From: Liquidambar formosana
Taxonomy: Eukaryota > Streptophyta > Magnoliopsida > Saxifragales > Altingiaceae
Assembly: GCA_039720395.1 (NCBI GenBank)
Contig: CM077828.1
Span: 17,210,264 to 17,274,263 of the forward strand
DNA: 64,000 nt
Reading direction: 5' to 3'
Below the pieces are notes generated by a model that was given only the letters and a program-made list of their open reading frames with translations, did not search any database and was not told the DNA's origin. Both the position numbers and the translations under genes were made by a program. Shown piece by piece: positions 36,248-47,669 of this stretch. The first letter of the stretch is position 1. Each line of letters starts with the position of its first letter.

Positions 36248-37498
36248 GCCCTGTTTGGTTCCTCGGGAAAAAAAAATGGGAAATTTTTAAAATCCTTCTG
36301 ATAAGCTTCTACTTGTCTGGGTTACTACAAGAAGAGAGGTACTGATGATAATTTTTTAGGTAATAGAATTGTTGGTAATTAAAATATTATGTGAAGTTAA
36401 GCCGATTGAGTTAGAGAAATACAAGCTGGTTTGAAAGCTTCACACCACAACCTACAATGGGGAAAGATTGGGAGAGATTAGTTGTTAGCCTCTGACGCCC
36501 AAGTTAAAAAATTTAAAAAATAGAATAATTCTATTCTAGGGTAAAGATTTGGCATTTCTTTTGAGTTGTAATGGCTAAATTTTTTATAGAGTCGCACCTA
36601 AATTAGAATATGGCCTTAACTAAAGGATCCAAAATCCTTTTTCAATTAGGGAAAATTACAGTATCACTCATTCAATTTTTACTCAAAAATATTTTACACT
36701 CTTTTAGTTTGTTTTGAAACACTGACTCTTATGTTTGAAAAATGCATATAACCCTCACTATATTAACGGAAATTATGATTTTACAAATATATCCTTACCA
36801 TATGTTGGTGAAATAATGAAATTTTCACCATCAATAGGGAATTTTTTTCTTAAAAATGTTATGAATGGATCACATATAGCCATTTTCTTGTCATAAAAGC
36901 AAGCAACTGAATGACGAAATGGTATAAGACTGTAAGGTATCATTTTTCAAAACATGAGGGGTCAAAGTGTTTGCAAACAAACTAAATGGGTGCAAAGTAC
37001 TTCTGAGTTAAAATTGAAGGGGGTGCAACTGTAATTTCCCCTTTTAATTCTTAAACTCTTGAATTATTAGTAATTTTTGTGATTGATGTTGCTTAAAGAA
37101 GTAATTAAAATTCCCTTGTAATTGACTCCTAATAAAAGAGATCCCCGATTTGGGGCTGTTTTATTGACTTTTTTGGCCCTTTTTTTTTTTTTTGATAAAT
37201 TTCTTTGGCCCAATTGGCCGGGAGAGATTTGTTGCCCACATTGCCCCACTTTTTTCCTTGCTGAAGCTATGCTTAGCCTTATCTTCTATTTAGTTCATGG
37301 ATTTTACTATGGAAAAAAAAGGAAAAAAAAAATACGGGGGAGAGAAAATGAAAGAAAAAAAATGATATCATATCAAGTTAAAATTATTTCAATTATTATT
37401 CTTCTATCAATTTTCCTATGCAACAAATAAAAAAAAAGTATAATTCCTCATATTTTATTTTTTTTCCTTAATAAAATCCGTGAACCAAATAGAGCCTT
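36248..37498. mobile_element. Possible Tourist-like element with an inner MITE
   Basis: GGCCCTGTTTGGTTCCTCGG at the left and, reverse-complemented at the right, GGCTCTATTTGGTTCACGG look like diverged PIF/Harbinger-type ends. The inner MITE is described separately at 36646-37042. No transposase. Confidence 0.3.
36646..37042. mobile_element. MITE of about 397 bp with GGGAAAATTAC ends
   Basis: The left GGGAAAATTACAGTATCACT and the reverse-complemented right GGGGAAATTACAGTTGCACC continue as inverted repeats for about 80 bp (TTTTAGTTTGTTTTG against ATTTAGTTTGTTTGC). Ends resemble those of the MULEs at 1095-2690 and 55263-55661. No exact target duplication found. Confidence 0.55.
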
Positions 37499-38530
37499 AA
37501 GAAAGGGAAAAACTGACAGCAAAGTATATACATGGATTTTGGGATGATTCTCGCTCCTTGAAAGATTATTAGATAATAATCTTATGCTCTGTTTGGATCT
37601 TGGAAAGAGTAAGAAAAGTATAATGACATTAGTGAAAATTGTTTATAAATGAATTCTTTCTCCAAAGAACTTTAACATTTTCATTTCCCTTTCTTTTTTT
37701 TTCTTTTTCTTTTTCTTTTTTGTGGGAAAAAGACAACTTTATTTCCCTTCGAGGCCCAAATTCCAAATAGAGGCTTAGTGAAAGTATCTTAACAAAATCT
37801 AATACATAAACTACCTCTAATACAACAAGCACCTATATATAATTTTTCCTACAAAAGAGAAAGATTGTTTATTTAAGTGGCATTATAATATGTCATGTTC
37901 AGTTTTAAATCCACAAAAATTTATCTAATTTTCTATACTACTATATAATATCAATTCCCTTTGTGGTTGGACTACACCTGAAAATACTAAAACACTCTTA
38001 CAAGTTAATAAAACTTGGAGATGATTTGATAATTTTACCAATTTTAAAAAAACCTACCACAACTTGTTTCCGTTTAATTCTCTCCCACATACACATGCGG
38101 TTTAAGAAACTTGAAAATTGATATAGCAGTCCTAATGCGGAAACTTGAAAAATTATATTGAACATACATCGCGTGTTCTCGATTACTAGTGTTTTGTTAG
38201 ATTGAGCTTCAGCTATTTTTTTTTTAAAAAAAAAGTAACGAAAAAGAGGGTGTCGGTCGGAATTGGTCTTGGGGAAAAGGAATAATAAGACCCTAGGAGC
38301 ATTTTAATAAATATAAAAAATTAAAAACAAATATTCCTTGGGACAAGGGAAAATCGGGGAAAGGGTGACGGGTGATTTAGCATTGGGCCCAAAGTTCTGA
38401 AGAGCCTAAGCCCACAAAGAGAATGACCAAGCCCAAGCCTTGGCAAACTAATATCTACCCATCTAGAGCTGTAATTTGGGCGGGTTGGGAGGTCAATCCG
38501 GATTCAACCCAAAGCATAAAAGGTATGGAT

Positions 38531-39915
38531 GTTGCAACTAGGGCTGTAACTTGGGTGGGTTGAGTCCGCCCAACCCGAACCCAACCCGGTCAATAAACGG
38601 GTTGGACAAATAGTTTTCAGACATTGGGTTGGGCTTGGGTTGGAAAATATCAACCCGATTTAAATCGGGTTGGGCTTGGGAAGGGGGTTAGTTAACCCAA
38701 ACCCAACCCAAACCCGACCTATATAATATAATTTTTTAAAAATATTTTTATATGCATTAAATATGACATCATATGGTTTTTAACTATTGGTTATTCAGTG
38801 TGGACATAGGGAGCTTGTATGAGAAATTGTTGAAGGAAGATGTGTAATCGGCTGGAGAAAGATGTGCAGCCAGATTACCTTCTATTGTTTTTTTGGGGGG
38901 GATTAAAAGGGGAGCTTTATTTAGACTGTCAGCCCTAACCTAGCGTTTAATAACTATAAAATCTCATCTCTTAGCAAAAAAAAGAAAAAAAAAATCTGTA
39001 AAATCTACTAGAATCATAGGATTATAATCTATGTTTGACCTAAAAGACTCTTTAAATAAGTGTCCATTAATGTCAATTTTTTTTATTTTTCTGAGTTAGT
39101 TCTTATCATTTTGGCATCAGAGCACTCTGCCGCCACTTCTCTCTTCTTTCCCCAGTCTCCATCGGCTACTAATGAATTACGTCGTTGATTTTATTGAAGC
39201 AGATTAATCAATTGAGTTTAGATGATTAAGATTTGTAAGTATATGTAATAATGCATTTTTGTTTTATTGAAGTAGGTTTACTAAAGATGAAAAATAAAAA
39301 ATGAAATTAATAAACTAACCCGCACAACCCGCTCAACCCAACTTCAACCTGCTCAACCTATGTAACCCGTGCCCAATCCGTGCTCGCCCAAGCCGAGCAC
39401 GGGTTGAGCCTGGGCTAGGAATGTTCAACCCGAAGTATGGGTTGGGTTGGGTTTGGGCATAAGGATTTACACTTAGGGTTGAGCTTGGGTTGACCTCTCA
39501 ACCCGCCCAACCTGCCCAAGTTGCGGCCCTAGTTGCAACCCCTTCAAGTGATCTCCTTACCCCACTAATTTTAATTTTTTAAGGTTTAAAAAAAATATAA
39601 AAGGTTTTTATGAAAAATGGTGGTGTAGTCCCTTAGAAAACATCATTTTAAATAACTTCGCAAAAGAAAATTTTTCCAAAATCTATTATTTAAGTAGACT
39701 TTTTTTACCATTTATAGTCCCTATTTCATTTTTTTTGCCAAAAAGTCCATTTAAATTGTAAATTTTGGAAAAACTTTTTTCTACAAAATTGTTCAAAATG
39801 ATATTTTCTAGAGGATGAAGTCATCACTTTTCATAAAAACCTTTTATATTTTTCTAAAATTTAAAAAAATTAAAATTGGTAGGGTGAAGAGATCACTTAA
39901 AAGAGTTGTAATATC
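38531..39915. mobile_element. Foldback MITE, family B copy 4, split by a hAT element
   Basis: The left end GGATGTTGCAAC runs up to 38538, then resumes at 39532 with GTTGCAACCCCTTCAAGTG. It closes at about 39900-39915 with CTTAAAAGAGTTGTAATATC, its mirror. The interior has the family words AACATCATTTTAAATAACTT and TTGTTCAAAATGATATTTTC. The hAT insertion at 38539-39531 duplicated GTTGCAAC of this MITE, which fixes the order of events. Confidence 0.72.
38539..39531. mobile_element. hAT-type non-autonomous element, 993 bp, perfect 8-bp TSD, nested
   Basis: Starts TAGGGCTGTAACTTGGGTGG and ends CCCAAGTTGCGGCCCTA. GTTGCAAC lies on both sides (38531-38538 and 39532-39539). TAGGG-type ends with an 8-bp duplication are the hAT signature. 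Subterminal regions are filled with AACCCGCCCAACC/GGTTGGGTTGG words in both orientations. The interior is AT-rich and encodes no transposase. Confidence 0.87.
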
Positions 39916-40324
39916 CAGACTCAAACATAAAATCCTCAATCTAAGCCCAGCCCAACCGAAGCTTCCGGCTAAGCTTCCCTAACCTGTGCTCAACCTGCAG
40001 TTAGGTTGGGTGGGTTCAGGTTTAGCTTAGGTTACACAGGTTGGGTGGGTCAGCTTGTTTCTTTTAAAATTTTCAATTTTAGAACACCTATTTCAACAAC
40101 AACAAATAATAAATAAATTTGCATTATTGCATACGCCCATAAATCCCACTCATGAAAATTCTATTGATTAATGTGGAATTCATGTCAATCCAAACAAGAA
40201 TTTTTTCACCAATAAAAAAAATGAAGATGAAAGCATCAAAGTGATTGAGCAACACTTAAGAATTCAAAACATTAACTTATATGTATAATTGAATACATAA
40301 ACAACTATGTTAAAAGTCATTATT

Positions 40325-40368
<44 letters not shown>

Positions 40369-40458
40369 TAAAAATTATATATTACATAGGTCAAGTTTGG
40401 GTTGGCTTTGGGTTCCTCAACTCCTCTACCCAGGCCCAACCCAAAGTATAAAAACTAT

Positions 40459-40841
40459 GAGGGTAGCTATTGCCACCCCTCAATTTTATTTGTACCCCCA
40501 CTTATTTTAATTTTTTAGGATTTTATGAAAATATAAAAGGTTTTTATAAAAAATAGGAGCGCTCTTCTTTCCACTAGAAAACATCATTTTGAACAACTTT
40601 GCAGGAAAAAGCTTTTCCAAAAACATCGTTTAAGTGGATTTTTTTGTCATTTACTATCTCCTTTTTCTTTTCTATTAAAAAAATCCACTTAAATGACAAA
40701 TTTTGGAAAAATCTTATGTTGCAAAGTTGTTTAAAATAATGTTTTCTAGTAAATCATTCCACCAGTTTTCATAAAAACCTTTTATATTTTCATACAACCT
40801 CGAAAATTAAAATAAGTGAAGGGGTGGCAATAACTGGCCGC
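40459..40841. mobile_element. Foldback MITE, family B copy 5, 383 bp
   Basis: GAGGGTAGCTATTGCCACCC at the left is mirrored by GGGTGGCAATAACTGGCCGC at the right. Flanks AAAAACTAT (40450-40458) and ATAAACTAT (40842-40850) agree at 8 of 9 bases. The near-palindromic interior carries AACATCATTTTGAACAACTT. Confidence 0.82.
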
Positions 40842-40850
40842 ATAAACTAT

Positions 40851-41015
40851 TAGGCATCCTAAGACTTACTTTTTATCCGTCACTTATTTTAAACTTCTTA
40901 AGATTTTATGAAAAATATAAAAGAAATTTCATGAAAACTGGCCGCACTATCTACTAGAAAACATCATTTTGAACAACTTCATAGAAATCGTTTTTCTAAA
41001 ATCTATCATTAATTG
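40851..41015. repeat. Half copy of foldback MITE family B
   Basis: Directly after copy 5: TAGGCATCCTAAGACTTACT, then AACATCATTTTGAACAACTT, breaking off near AAATCTATCATTAATTG. Only the left half is present. Confidence 0.6.
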
Positions 41016-43606
41016 CATGCCATCTACTTGTCAGTCTTGCATAAAGTGAGCCTTCAAACATTTATGCTATCAACGGGGTACCATGGTGCTTAGAACACCC
41101 TTGGAATTTTTTATTTTTATTTTTATTTTATTTTATAGGGAAAACCCTTGGAATTGAGCTCTTGTTTTATGGCACAATTACATAAATAAAAGTCCATCAA
41201 TTGCATATATTCCTGTGATCTTCCTATTAATAATATACATACATAAAGACTACTAAAGTGAAATGAAAAGGAAGTAGTAATTCAAGAGGACAATCGTTTG
41301 GTGAATTTTTTGTTTTGTCTATCAAAGGTAGAAAGCTAGTGGAACACACTTGTGCTGCTAAGAAAACATGCATATCCATAGAATCAACATGGCTAGCTGA
41401 TTGAGATGGGGATATTATTTTTATACAAGTGGGAAGATGAGGATAGAGGATATGAAGAAAGGGTTTGATATAGAATATATATGGGCATGATAAAATTGGA
41501 GGGTGAATCCGTAAGCAACAGCATGTAGTACGGACAAATCTTAATGATGATGATGATGATGTGAGCCATGTTAATTGGTATCTCATAATGGCTTACAAGA
41601 TAATAAAAAAAAAATTTTTTGAAAAAAGAAAAAAAAATGGTAGGGGGATAAGCTCTCATGATTTTTTATTTGAGGAAGTAGCCCATGAAAAATTACCTAG
41701 AGACATAATTAATTGTCGGTCTAGTTGAAATGACCACTTTATGGGATTGGCCTCAATTATGTTTTCACTTCGATGGGGCAATTCTCACATTTTCTACTTG
41801 ACAATAGAGTACTTAAACTGCTTTTGCTCCTGGATTATTTTTGAGATGGCAAAATTTCTCACTGTTCTATTTTGGGAAAGGCTATTAATCTCTAAATATT
41901 TTCTTAATTTTATATATTTTGTTAAAAAAAATACATCAGCCCCAACTCACAGTAGTTTGACTCCAATTACCTTCTCTGGTCTTCTATTTTTTCTTCCTTT
42001 TTTTTTTGGTTTGACAGTCAGAGTGTCTGGGCCAGTTTGCGCATACTTCGACTAAATCCTTCCCAGGCGATTTTAAGGGTGCATTCCCCTACATTGGCTT
42101 AATGCATTCAAGAATTAATTCCTGGAGTGCTCCCTATGCAGAGGAATCGAATCCAGGTTGATAGAATAGATAGGCTCTCCTCCTACCAACTGGACTAACT
42201 CTTTTGGGTTTCTTTGGTCTTCTTCTTATTTGTTTCTTCTCTCAAATTGGTTTCTGCACCAACCAATTTGATGGTTCATCTTTCCATTAAAAGCAGGTAA
42301 GCGTTTCTTATTCTCCTTCTCCTATGAACTTGTTCTTCAATAGTTGATGGTGTCATACACATATCGTATGTGCCCGATAGCTAATTAATAATTAAGAAAG
42401 AATAAATTTCTTTTCTTCCTTTTTTTGTTGAAAAAATGAATGTCACATCATCCGGTAGATGATTTTAGTGGATTCATATGATAGATCGATATAGCATCAC
42501 TTACTGAAATGTCATGCCAAAGCTAGTTTCCCCAAAAAGTGAATATCACATCATCTGGTGTTTGTTGTTTTCCCCGTTATTAATAAGCAAGTCAAGTTAG
42601 TGGAGATTAATTAGTTAATTGTTCACATCCTGGGCAAACTTAATTTTGTTAAAAAATCCCTCCTCTTCAAATGATATAAGCAGGCATGATGAATTAATCC
42701 AACCTCAAAAAAAAAAAAAAAAAGGCTCAATTTGGTTTTTAAGCAACTTTGACTACTTATTTTTTACTTTCCCTCTAACTTTTCATGATCCAAACTAAAA
42801 TTAATGCTATGGGATTTTAGTATACAAGAAAAGGACCTTTTTTATTTTTTTTTTCTTACCACTTTGCTTGTATAACCCCAAGTAGACCTTCCCATTTCTT
42901 CCCCCTTTTTTTCTCTTTTTCTTTTTCTTTTTCTTTTCTTCCTTATCATTTTACTATGGTACGTACTAGATTAGCTGGTTGTCCACATTAATTTGTTTCC
43001 CCTTTTCTAGCACCGGACACGAATGAATGGGCAATGGCATCATAAAATCTTGTCCCTAAAATATTAAAGCACTTTAAAGTGACCCTCCAAGATCTGGCGA
43101 ATGGGCACCTGGCCTATCCTTAGCCAACCTACCCCATTTGATGAGACCCAAGTAAGTTTGGTGAAACAAAAGGGACAAACTGTCTCGCCCTGGGTAACAT
43201 TAGTGGACTTGCGCATCACATTATCACATGCAACCCATTTGTGATATGATAAAAAAAGCAGGGTCTTGAAATACCAATGGGCCACCTGAGTGGATCGACG
43301 TGCATATATGCATTGTCCATTGGCATGCAATCTTGTGAGTGTAAAGATTTTCACTTTCCCTAAATCAGGTTCACTTAGGTTGCTATGCATTGCCTAGTCA
43401 ATTCCACTGCAATGGAAAAATGAATGCACGTCCTCTCAAACGCTTCATTTAAGTGTCCCATTGAGTACAGGAAAAGAAAAAAAATCAAAAAGAAACGTAC
43501 AATACCACAATTTTTGCTTTTTAAATCTGTGTGCTACGTGCTGAGAGAGAAAGTGAGTCGGTCGTATAGGCCACTGATTCTGCACTGTACGAATATGTAT
43601 TATATA
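41016..43606. other. Intergenic DNA, no gene recognised
   Basis: AT-rich, with an ATG trinucleotide repeat (about 41545-41561), A and T runs (42706-42723, 42840-42853) and T/C-rich tracts at 42895-42940. Short open frames here have no domain I recognise. Confidence 0.6.
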
Positions 43607-44600
43607 GGCCTGCGTTTGGTTTGAAAGAATAAAATAGAGAGGAAATAAAATGGATGTGAGAATGGAATGAGAATGAGAATAAAATGAGAATGATCATTCC
43701 ATCTTAATGTTTGGTAAGGAATGGGAATAGAATAAAAAATGAATATGTAAAACTCATTTTCAATGATTTGAACTCATTGAAAGATGAGAATAGTCATTTC
43801 TCTTAGGTTGCGTTTGATTTGAGGGAAGCGAATGGAATGGGAGTGGGAATGGAATGGACATTCCATCCCAATGTTTGGTAAAGGGTGGGAATGGAATGAA
43901 AAAGTAAGGGTAGGACCTATTTTTAATGATGTTTATTCCTTGAAATGAGGGAATAATCATTCCTCTTGGTTTGGGAAGGAATGACTATTCCCTCATTAGA
44001 GGGAATAGACCCCCATAAGAGAATAGTCATTCCATTCCTTTGTACAACCAAACACTCATTTTTATTTTGGAAAATAGAATCACCATTTTCACCATTACAT
44101 TCCCTCCTTTATTCCCTCATAACAAACATAGCCTAGGTTGCGTTTGGTTTGAGGGAATAGAATGGAATGAGAATGAGAATGAGAATGAACATTCCATCCT
44201 AATGTTTGGAAAAGGGTGAGAATAGAATGAAAAAAATAAAGGTGAGACATATTTTTAATGATGTTTATTCCATGAAATGAAATAATAACCATTCCTCTTG
44301 ATTTGGGAAGGAATGGCTATTCTTTATTGGAGGGAATAGACCCCAATAAGAGAATAGCCATTCTATTCCCTTGTGCAACCAAACACTCATTTTTTCTTTT
44401 TTGGAATGAAATCACCATTTCATTCCCTCCTTCATTCCCTTATAACAAACATAGCCTGATTTGCCTTCCTTAGAGGGAATAAATCCTTATAAAAGAATAA
44501 TCATTCCATTCCCTTGTATAACCAAATACTAACTTTTTTTAAGGGTATGGAATCACCATTTCATTCCCTCCCTCAATCCCTCATAACAAACATAGCCTAA
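43607..44600. repeat. Tandem array of Tourist-like MITEs
   Basis: Successive copies begin GCGTTTGGTTTGA or similar at 43607, 43806 and 44136. The latter two close with ACAAACATAGCCT near 44134 and 44457. A shortened unit ends the same way at about 44597. Units are GGAATG-rich. Two further shortened units lie beyond the MULE (53950-54233). Head-to-tail growth of a MITE by unequal exchange is the likely origin. Confidence 0.7.
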
Positions 44601-44727
44601 TTATTAGTCATAATGCATGCCACTCCCATTGTATGATTACTTCTTTACTCTATGCTATCTAAAGGAGGAATCTTTTTCTTTTCTTCTATTTTATTTTTCT
44701 GTCCTCTAGAGTACCCTTGCAGCAATG
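44300..44727. repeat. Left copy of the tandem segment split by the MULE (partner 53941-54358)
   Basis: From TTGGAGGGAATAGACC to TCCTCTAGAGTACCCTTGCAG this segment matches 53950-54358 in the same order and orientation, including the unique-looking part AATGCATGCCAC with CTATCTAAAGGAG. The MULE sits exactly at the junction of the two copies. Confidence 0.8.
44719..44727. repeat. Target-site duplication, left (GCAGCAATG)
   Basis: Nine bases identical to 53941-53949, bounding the 9.2-kb MULE. Confidence 0.95.
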
Positions 44728-45435
44728 GGATTTGGATTTGCTCAAGTTTGCAGGATCTACTGGAGGCTCAAGTGGACCGTTGATGGCTGCCACGTGGACA
44801 TTAGCTTGATCCAACGGCTCAGGTGAAAAGGGGCAAGGGAGCTAACGCCGTTAGGGGGGGGATGGCATTCAGATCCCAACGACGCCGTTTTGCACAACGA
44901 AATCGTGAAAATGGGGGGGGGGGGGCGGGATCTGATTTCATTTTGATTTTGCCCTCTCTCTCTCTCTCTCTCTCCCTCTCTCTCTCGCCTCCATTTTCGA
45001 TTTGGAATCTGAATCCCCTCTCGCCGTTCCTCTCCACTCCCGCCAGCAGCAGCGGTCTCCCCTCCCTCTGCCGCCGCTCCTTTGTCGGGTTAAACCCAGA
45101 TCTGGGTAAGGGTTGCTCTGTTTTTCCGTCCACCACCGGCCGCCGCTGCTGCCGCCGCTGCTGCTGCTACCCCTGCTGCTGCCGCTGCTGCTTCGGCTCC
45201 AACATTCTCGTTGGCAGTCAGCCCCCCTTGAAGCTTCGACGGTGAGGTGAGTTTGGGTTTTCAAAATTTTTTTTTTTTCCCCTGCCAGTTGGGGTTTTCG
45301 ACAGTGAATTTAAATTTTTTTTTTTTTTTTTTTCTAGTTTGCTGCCAGTCAGTCAGTCAGCCATTCCCGCCGCTGCTGCTGCCGCTCCTTCCTCCTGCTG
45401 CGGCTACTCCTTCCTCTGCGAACGCAAGTATGTTA
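44728..45435 (+). repeat. MULE left terminal inverted repeat, outer block
   Basis: Pairs with the complement of about 53149-53940. From outside in: GGATTTGGATTTGC, a GCCACGTGGACATTAGC stretch holding a G-box-type CACGTG, a G run, a CT repeat (44955-44985), GC-rich leader-like DNA with CTGCTGCCGC repeats, and GCGAACGCAAGTATGTT at the inner end, which looks like a 5' splice donor. It probably holds the promoter for the plus-strand gene. Confidence 0.88.
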
Positions 45436-45594
45436 TTTATGACAAGAGACAAGTCCTATATATATATGTAGGATTTCTATATCTTTGACTCGGGTATTTG
45501 AATTTCTTCTTGTTGAGGTTTCCCTTTATTTCTCCGTAATTCAGATCTTAGATTTTGTGTTTCTCTTCGAGGTCTGTACAGATAAGCCTTTCTC

Positions 45595-45657
45595 ATGGCC
45601 GGCCGTCGCTACGATGCCAACCCTTTCGAGGAAGAAGAAGAAGTTAACCCCTTTGCT
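45595..45657 (+). pseudogene. Captured first coding exon of a SCAMP gene
   Basis: ATG opens 21 codons containing NPFEEEEEVNPFA and the leading MAGRRYDA, the N-terminal NPF-repeat signature of plant secretory carrier-associated membrane proteins, which recycle in post-Golgi and endocytic membranes. It ends at GCT before GTAAGT, a proper donor. An acceptor-like CTGTACAG precedes the exon, so a leader intron was taken along too. No later SCAMP exon (the four-helix region) is present, so this is a gene fragment and not a working gene. It lies only in the left arm, not in the right. This is host-gene capture as in Pack-MULEs, here in an element with its own transposase. Confidence 0.78.
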
Positions 45658-45688
45658 GTAAGTTTCCCAAAACCCAGGATCTTCTTCC

Positions 45689-45719
<31 letters not shown>

Positions 45720-45765
<46 letters not shown>

Positions 45766-45968
45766 GGAGTTGAAATTGTTTCAGTTTGTAATTTGGTAGA
45801 ATTTGGTTGACTTTTGGTGGTTTATGGGTCTATAGCTCGCTCTAGGATGGATAAATTTTGAATTATAGGGTTTCCTGTTTGGGCGTTTTTTCTGTTAATG
45901 CTAGGTTGTTCTGTTCCTTTTTTTCATAATTTATGCTGTTGTGGAAGTGGATTTATGGTATGTGTATA

Positions 45969-46016
<48 letters not shown>

Positions 46017-46225
46017 ATATGTATAGAATTGAGCTTGCTTCAATGTGTGAATTGGGCGAATTTGGTTGACTTTTGGTGGTTCATGGGTCTACAGCTCGCT
46101 CAGGATGGAAATTTTTTTTTGGAATTTTAGGGTTTTCTGTTTGGATGTTTTTAAAAGTAATGTTAGATTATTCTGTTCCTTTTTTATGATTGATAATGTT
46201 ATGGAAGTGGGTTTATGGTTGACTA
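45720..46225. repeat. Tandem duplication within captured intron sequence, two units of about 260 bp
   Basis: Each unit starts with a (TA)n tract (about 45725-45752 and 45967-46012), then AATTTGGTTGACTTTTGGTG and ATGGGTCTATAGCTCGCT or ATGGGTCTACAGCTCGCT, then TTATTCTGTTCC-like sequence and GGAAGTGG with TTTATGG. The units are clearly diverged, so the duplication is older than the insertion of the MULE. Confidence 0.75.
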
Positions 46226-46739
46226 TGGTTTTCTGTCTGATTTGACGGATCTAGTTTATGTATGTATGTTTTTATTTGTGGAATGAACTACTGAGTTGTG
46301 TAATTCATGCTTTTGGTTTGCAATTTATGTATTTTTTTTCAACTGGTCTTTACTATAGTATTGGTTAGATCATAATGGATAATGTTAGATGCATTTGTCT
46401 TCATAAAAAAAAAATAATAATAATGTTAGATGCATTTGCTCGTTTGGCACTTGTGGGTTTTACAAAATATTACACATGCAGCTTCCTTGTGTAGGATAGG
46501 TTCTTCTTGTTAACTGGGTCTTGTTATGGTCTTCCAATGACTTGCTGTAAGTGATTTATATACAGTTCTAACTGCACCAGAATTTAGGGAACTAGGGGAA
46601 CTTTGATACAAAGGGGAAAGGTGGAAAAGTGCCACTGAGTTTTGCTTGTATTTCTACATGAAGAGGATCATATATGGTTCAATTGTTTTATTTTTTAATC
46701 CATTCATTGGACGAAGAGGTTTTCTCTTTTGCCATTATT

Positions 46740-46893
46740 TTGTTTCTGATATTTTGTTTCTGTAAACTGTGTAAACTGGGTTTGGGGGGTTTTTTTTTTT
46801 TTTTTTTTTGTTTTTCCTTTTTCCTGCCAGTTTTTGTTGTGTAAACTGGGTCTTCTTGTCAAAATGGGAATGTAAACTGTGTAAACTGGGATT
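46740..46893 (+). repeat. MULE inner inverted-repeat block, left copy
   Basis: CTGTAAACTGTGTAAACTGG, a long T run, TTTTTCCTGCCAGTTTTTG and GTCAAAATGGGAATGTAAAC match the complement of about 52978-53130. In the right arm this block abuts the outer block; here about 1.3 kb with the SCAMP piece lies between. Confidence 0.85.
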
Positions 46894-47005
46894 GTCAAAG
46901 TTTCTAATTGAATTGCAAGGTTTTGCCCATATATTGGCTTTCAATAATGGAATTTTGATCAATACTTTAGGTTCCACAAGTCAATTAAAGAGAAGGCATA
47001 AGTCA

Positions 47006-47527
47006 ATGGCATCTGAAGGTTCCACATGCAGTGGTATGCATGTTCCAATAAGAAAATGCAAATGTTCTCGTGCAAGACCATGTGAATTAGCTATATCTGG
47101 ATCTGAACGAAATCCCGGTAGATTGTACTATAAATCTACTTGCAATGTAAGTTTTTATGGTTATGTTTTATATTTGATATTAAATTAGCTTATTTGAAAC
47201 ATAATTTTTTACTAACGCAATGCAACTCTTGTGTAGACTCGTAATTGCTCAGGATTTGTTGACTGGGTCGATAGGTACAACAACGTATGCACTCCATCTC
47301 AAGTACATGAGCGCGAGGAAGTAGGAAGGAGCCCAACAAGAGATGCAAAGAGCTCAACAAGAGATGCATTTACATCTGGGTGCACTAGTTTGGATCACGT
47401 TTCATATCGTGAATTTTCAAGATTGAGTGATCAACTTGTTGAGTTAAGATTAATAATGACATGTCTTGTTGTAATTGGATTGGTTGTTTTAGTTTTATTA
47501 GTTGTACTTTTGTTAATGCGAAACTAA
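47006..47527 (+). CDS. MULE accessory gene: GRF-type zinc finger with C-terminal membrane segment, two exons, 143 aa
   Basis: Exons 47006-47146 (47 codons) and 47237-47527 (96 codons plus stop), phase 0, donor AAT before GTAAGT, acceptor TGTGTAG. Residues about 18-60 form a GRF-type zinc finger: CKC, then NPGRLYY, STC and NCSGFVDWVD, matching the family pattern C-x-C, NPGR-F-Y, C, C-G-F-W-D. A charged linker (TRDAKSSTRDA repeat) and a possible short coiled coil (REFSRLSDQLVELR) follow. The end is a hydrophobic helix, TCLVVIGLVVLVLLVVLLLM, so the protein may be tail-anchored. A 5' acceptor-like CTTTAG at 46970 suggests an upstream leader exon in the arm. The gene converges on the transposase gene, the position mudrB has in MuDR, but mudrB is unrelated as far as I can see. 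Function unknown; nucleic-acid binding is likely for GRF fingers. Confidence 0.75.
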
Positions 47528-47669
47528 GAAAAGCTATTGGATGTGAGAAATGTCATTTCTTAGTGTTGCCAAGGTTTTGGGAATTGGAAATATATGAGGT
47601 AAAGGAGTGCTATGCTTTGGTTATATTTTTATTTTGCTAATTTTATGTAGTTTAATTGAAGCTATACTG

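Larger units (their letters stand above)
38460..40440. mobile_element. Older hAT-like remnants around the nest
   Basis: At 38466 AGAGCTGTAATTTGGGCGGG resembles the end of the 993-bp hAT element. GGTTGGGTGGG-type sequence recurs at 39985-40060 and 40385-40445 (CCAGGCCCAACCCAAAG). This suggests the foldback MITE landed in a related, older element whose boundaries are now unclear. A TA repeat lies at about 40327-40363. Confidence 0.4.

Noticed and set aside
44823..45264. Open frames of 105-140 codons in the left arm (and 151 codons at 53350-53805 in the right)
   Set aside because: GC- and CT-rich low-complexity translations (serine, cysteine and arginine runs) present in several frames. They are by-products of the leader-like arm sequence.
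46808..47188. Single-exon 126-codon version of the GRF gene
   Set aside because: It starts in the poly-T inverted-repeat block and runs into the intron. The spliced model from the ATG at 47006 keeps the zinc finger and membrane helix intact.
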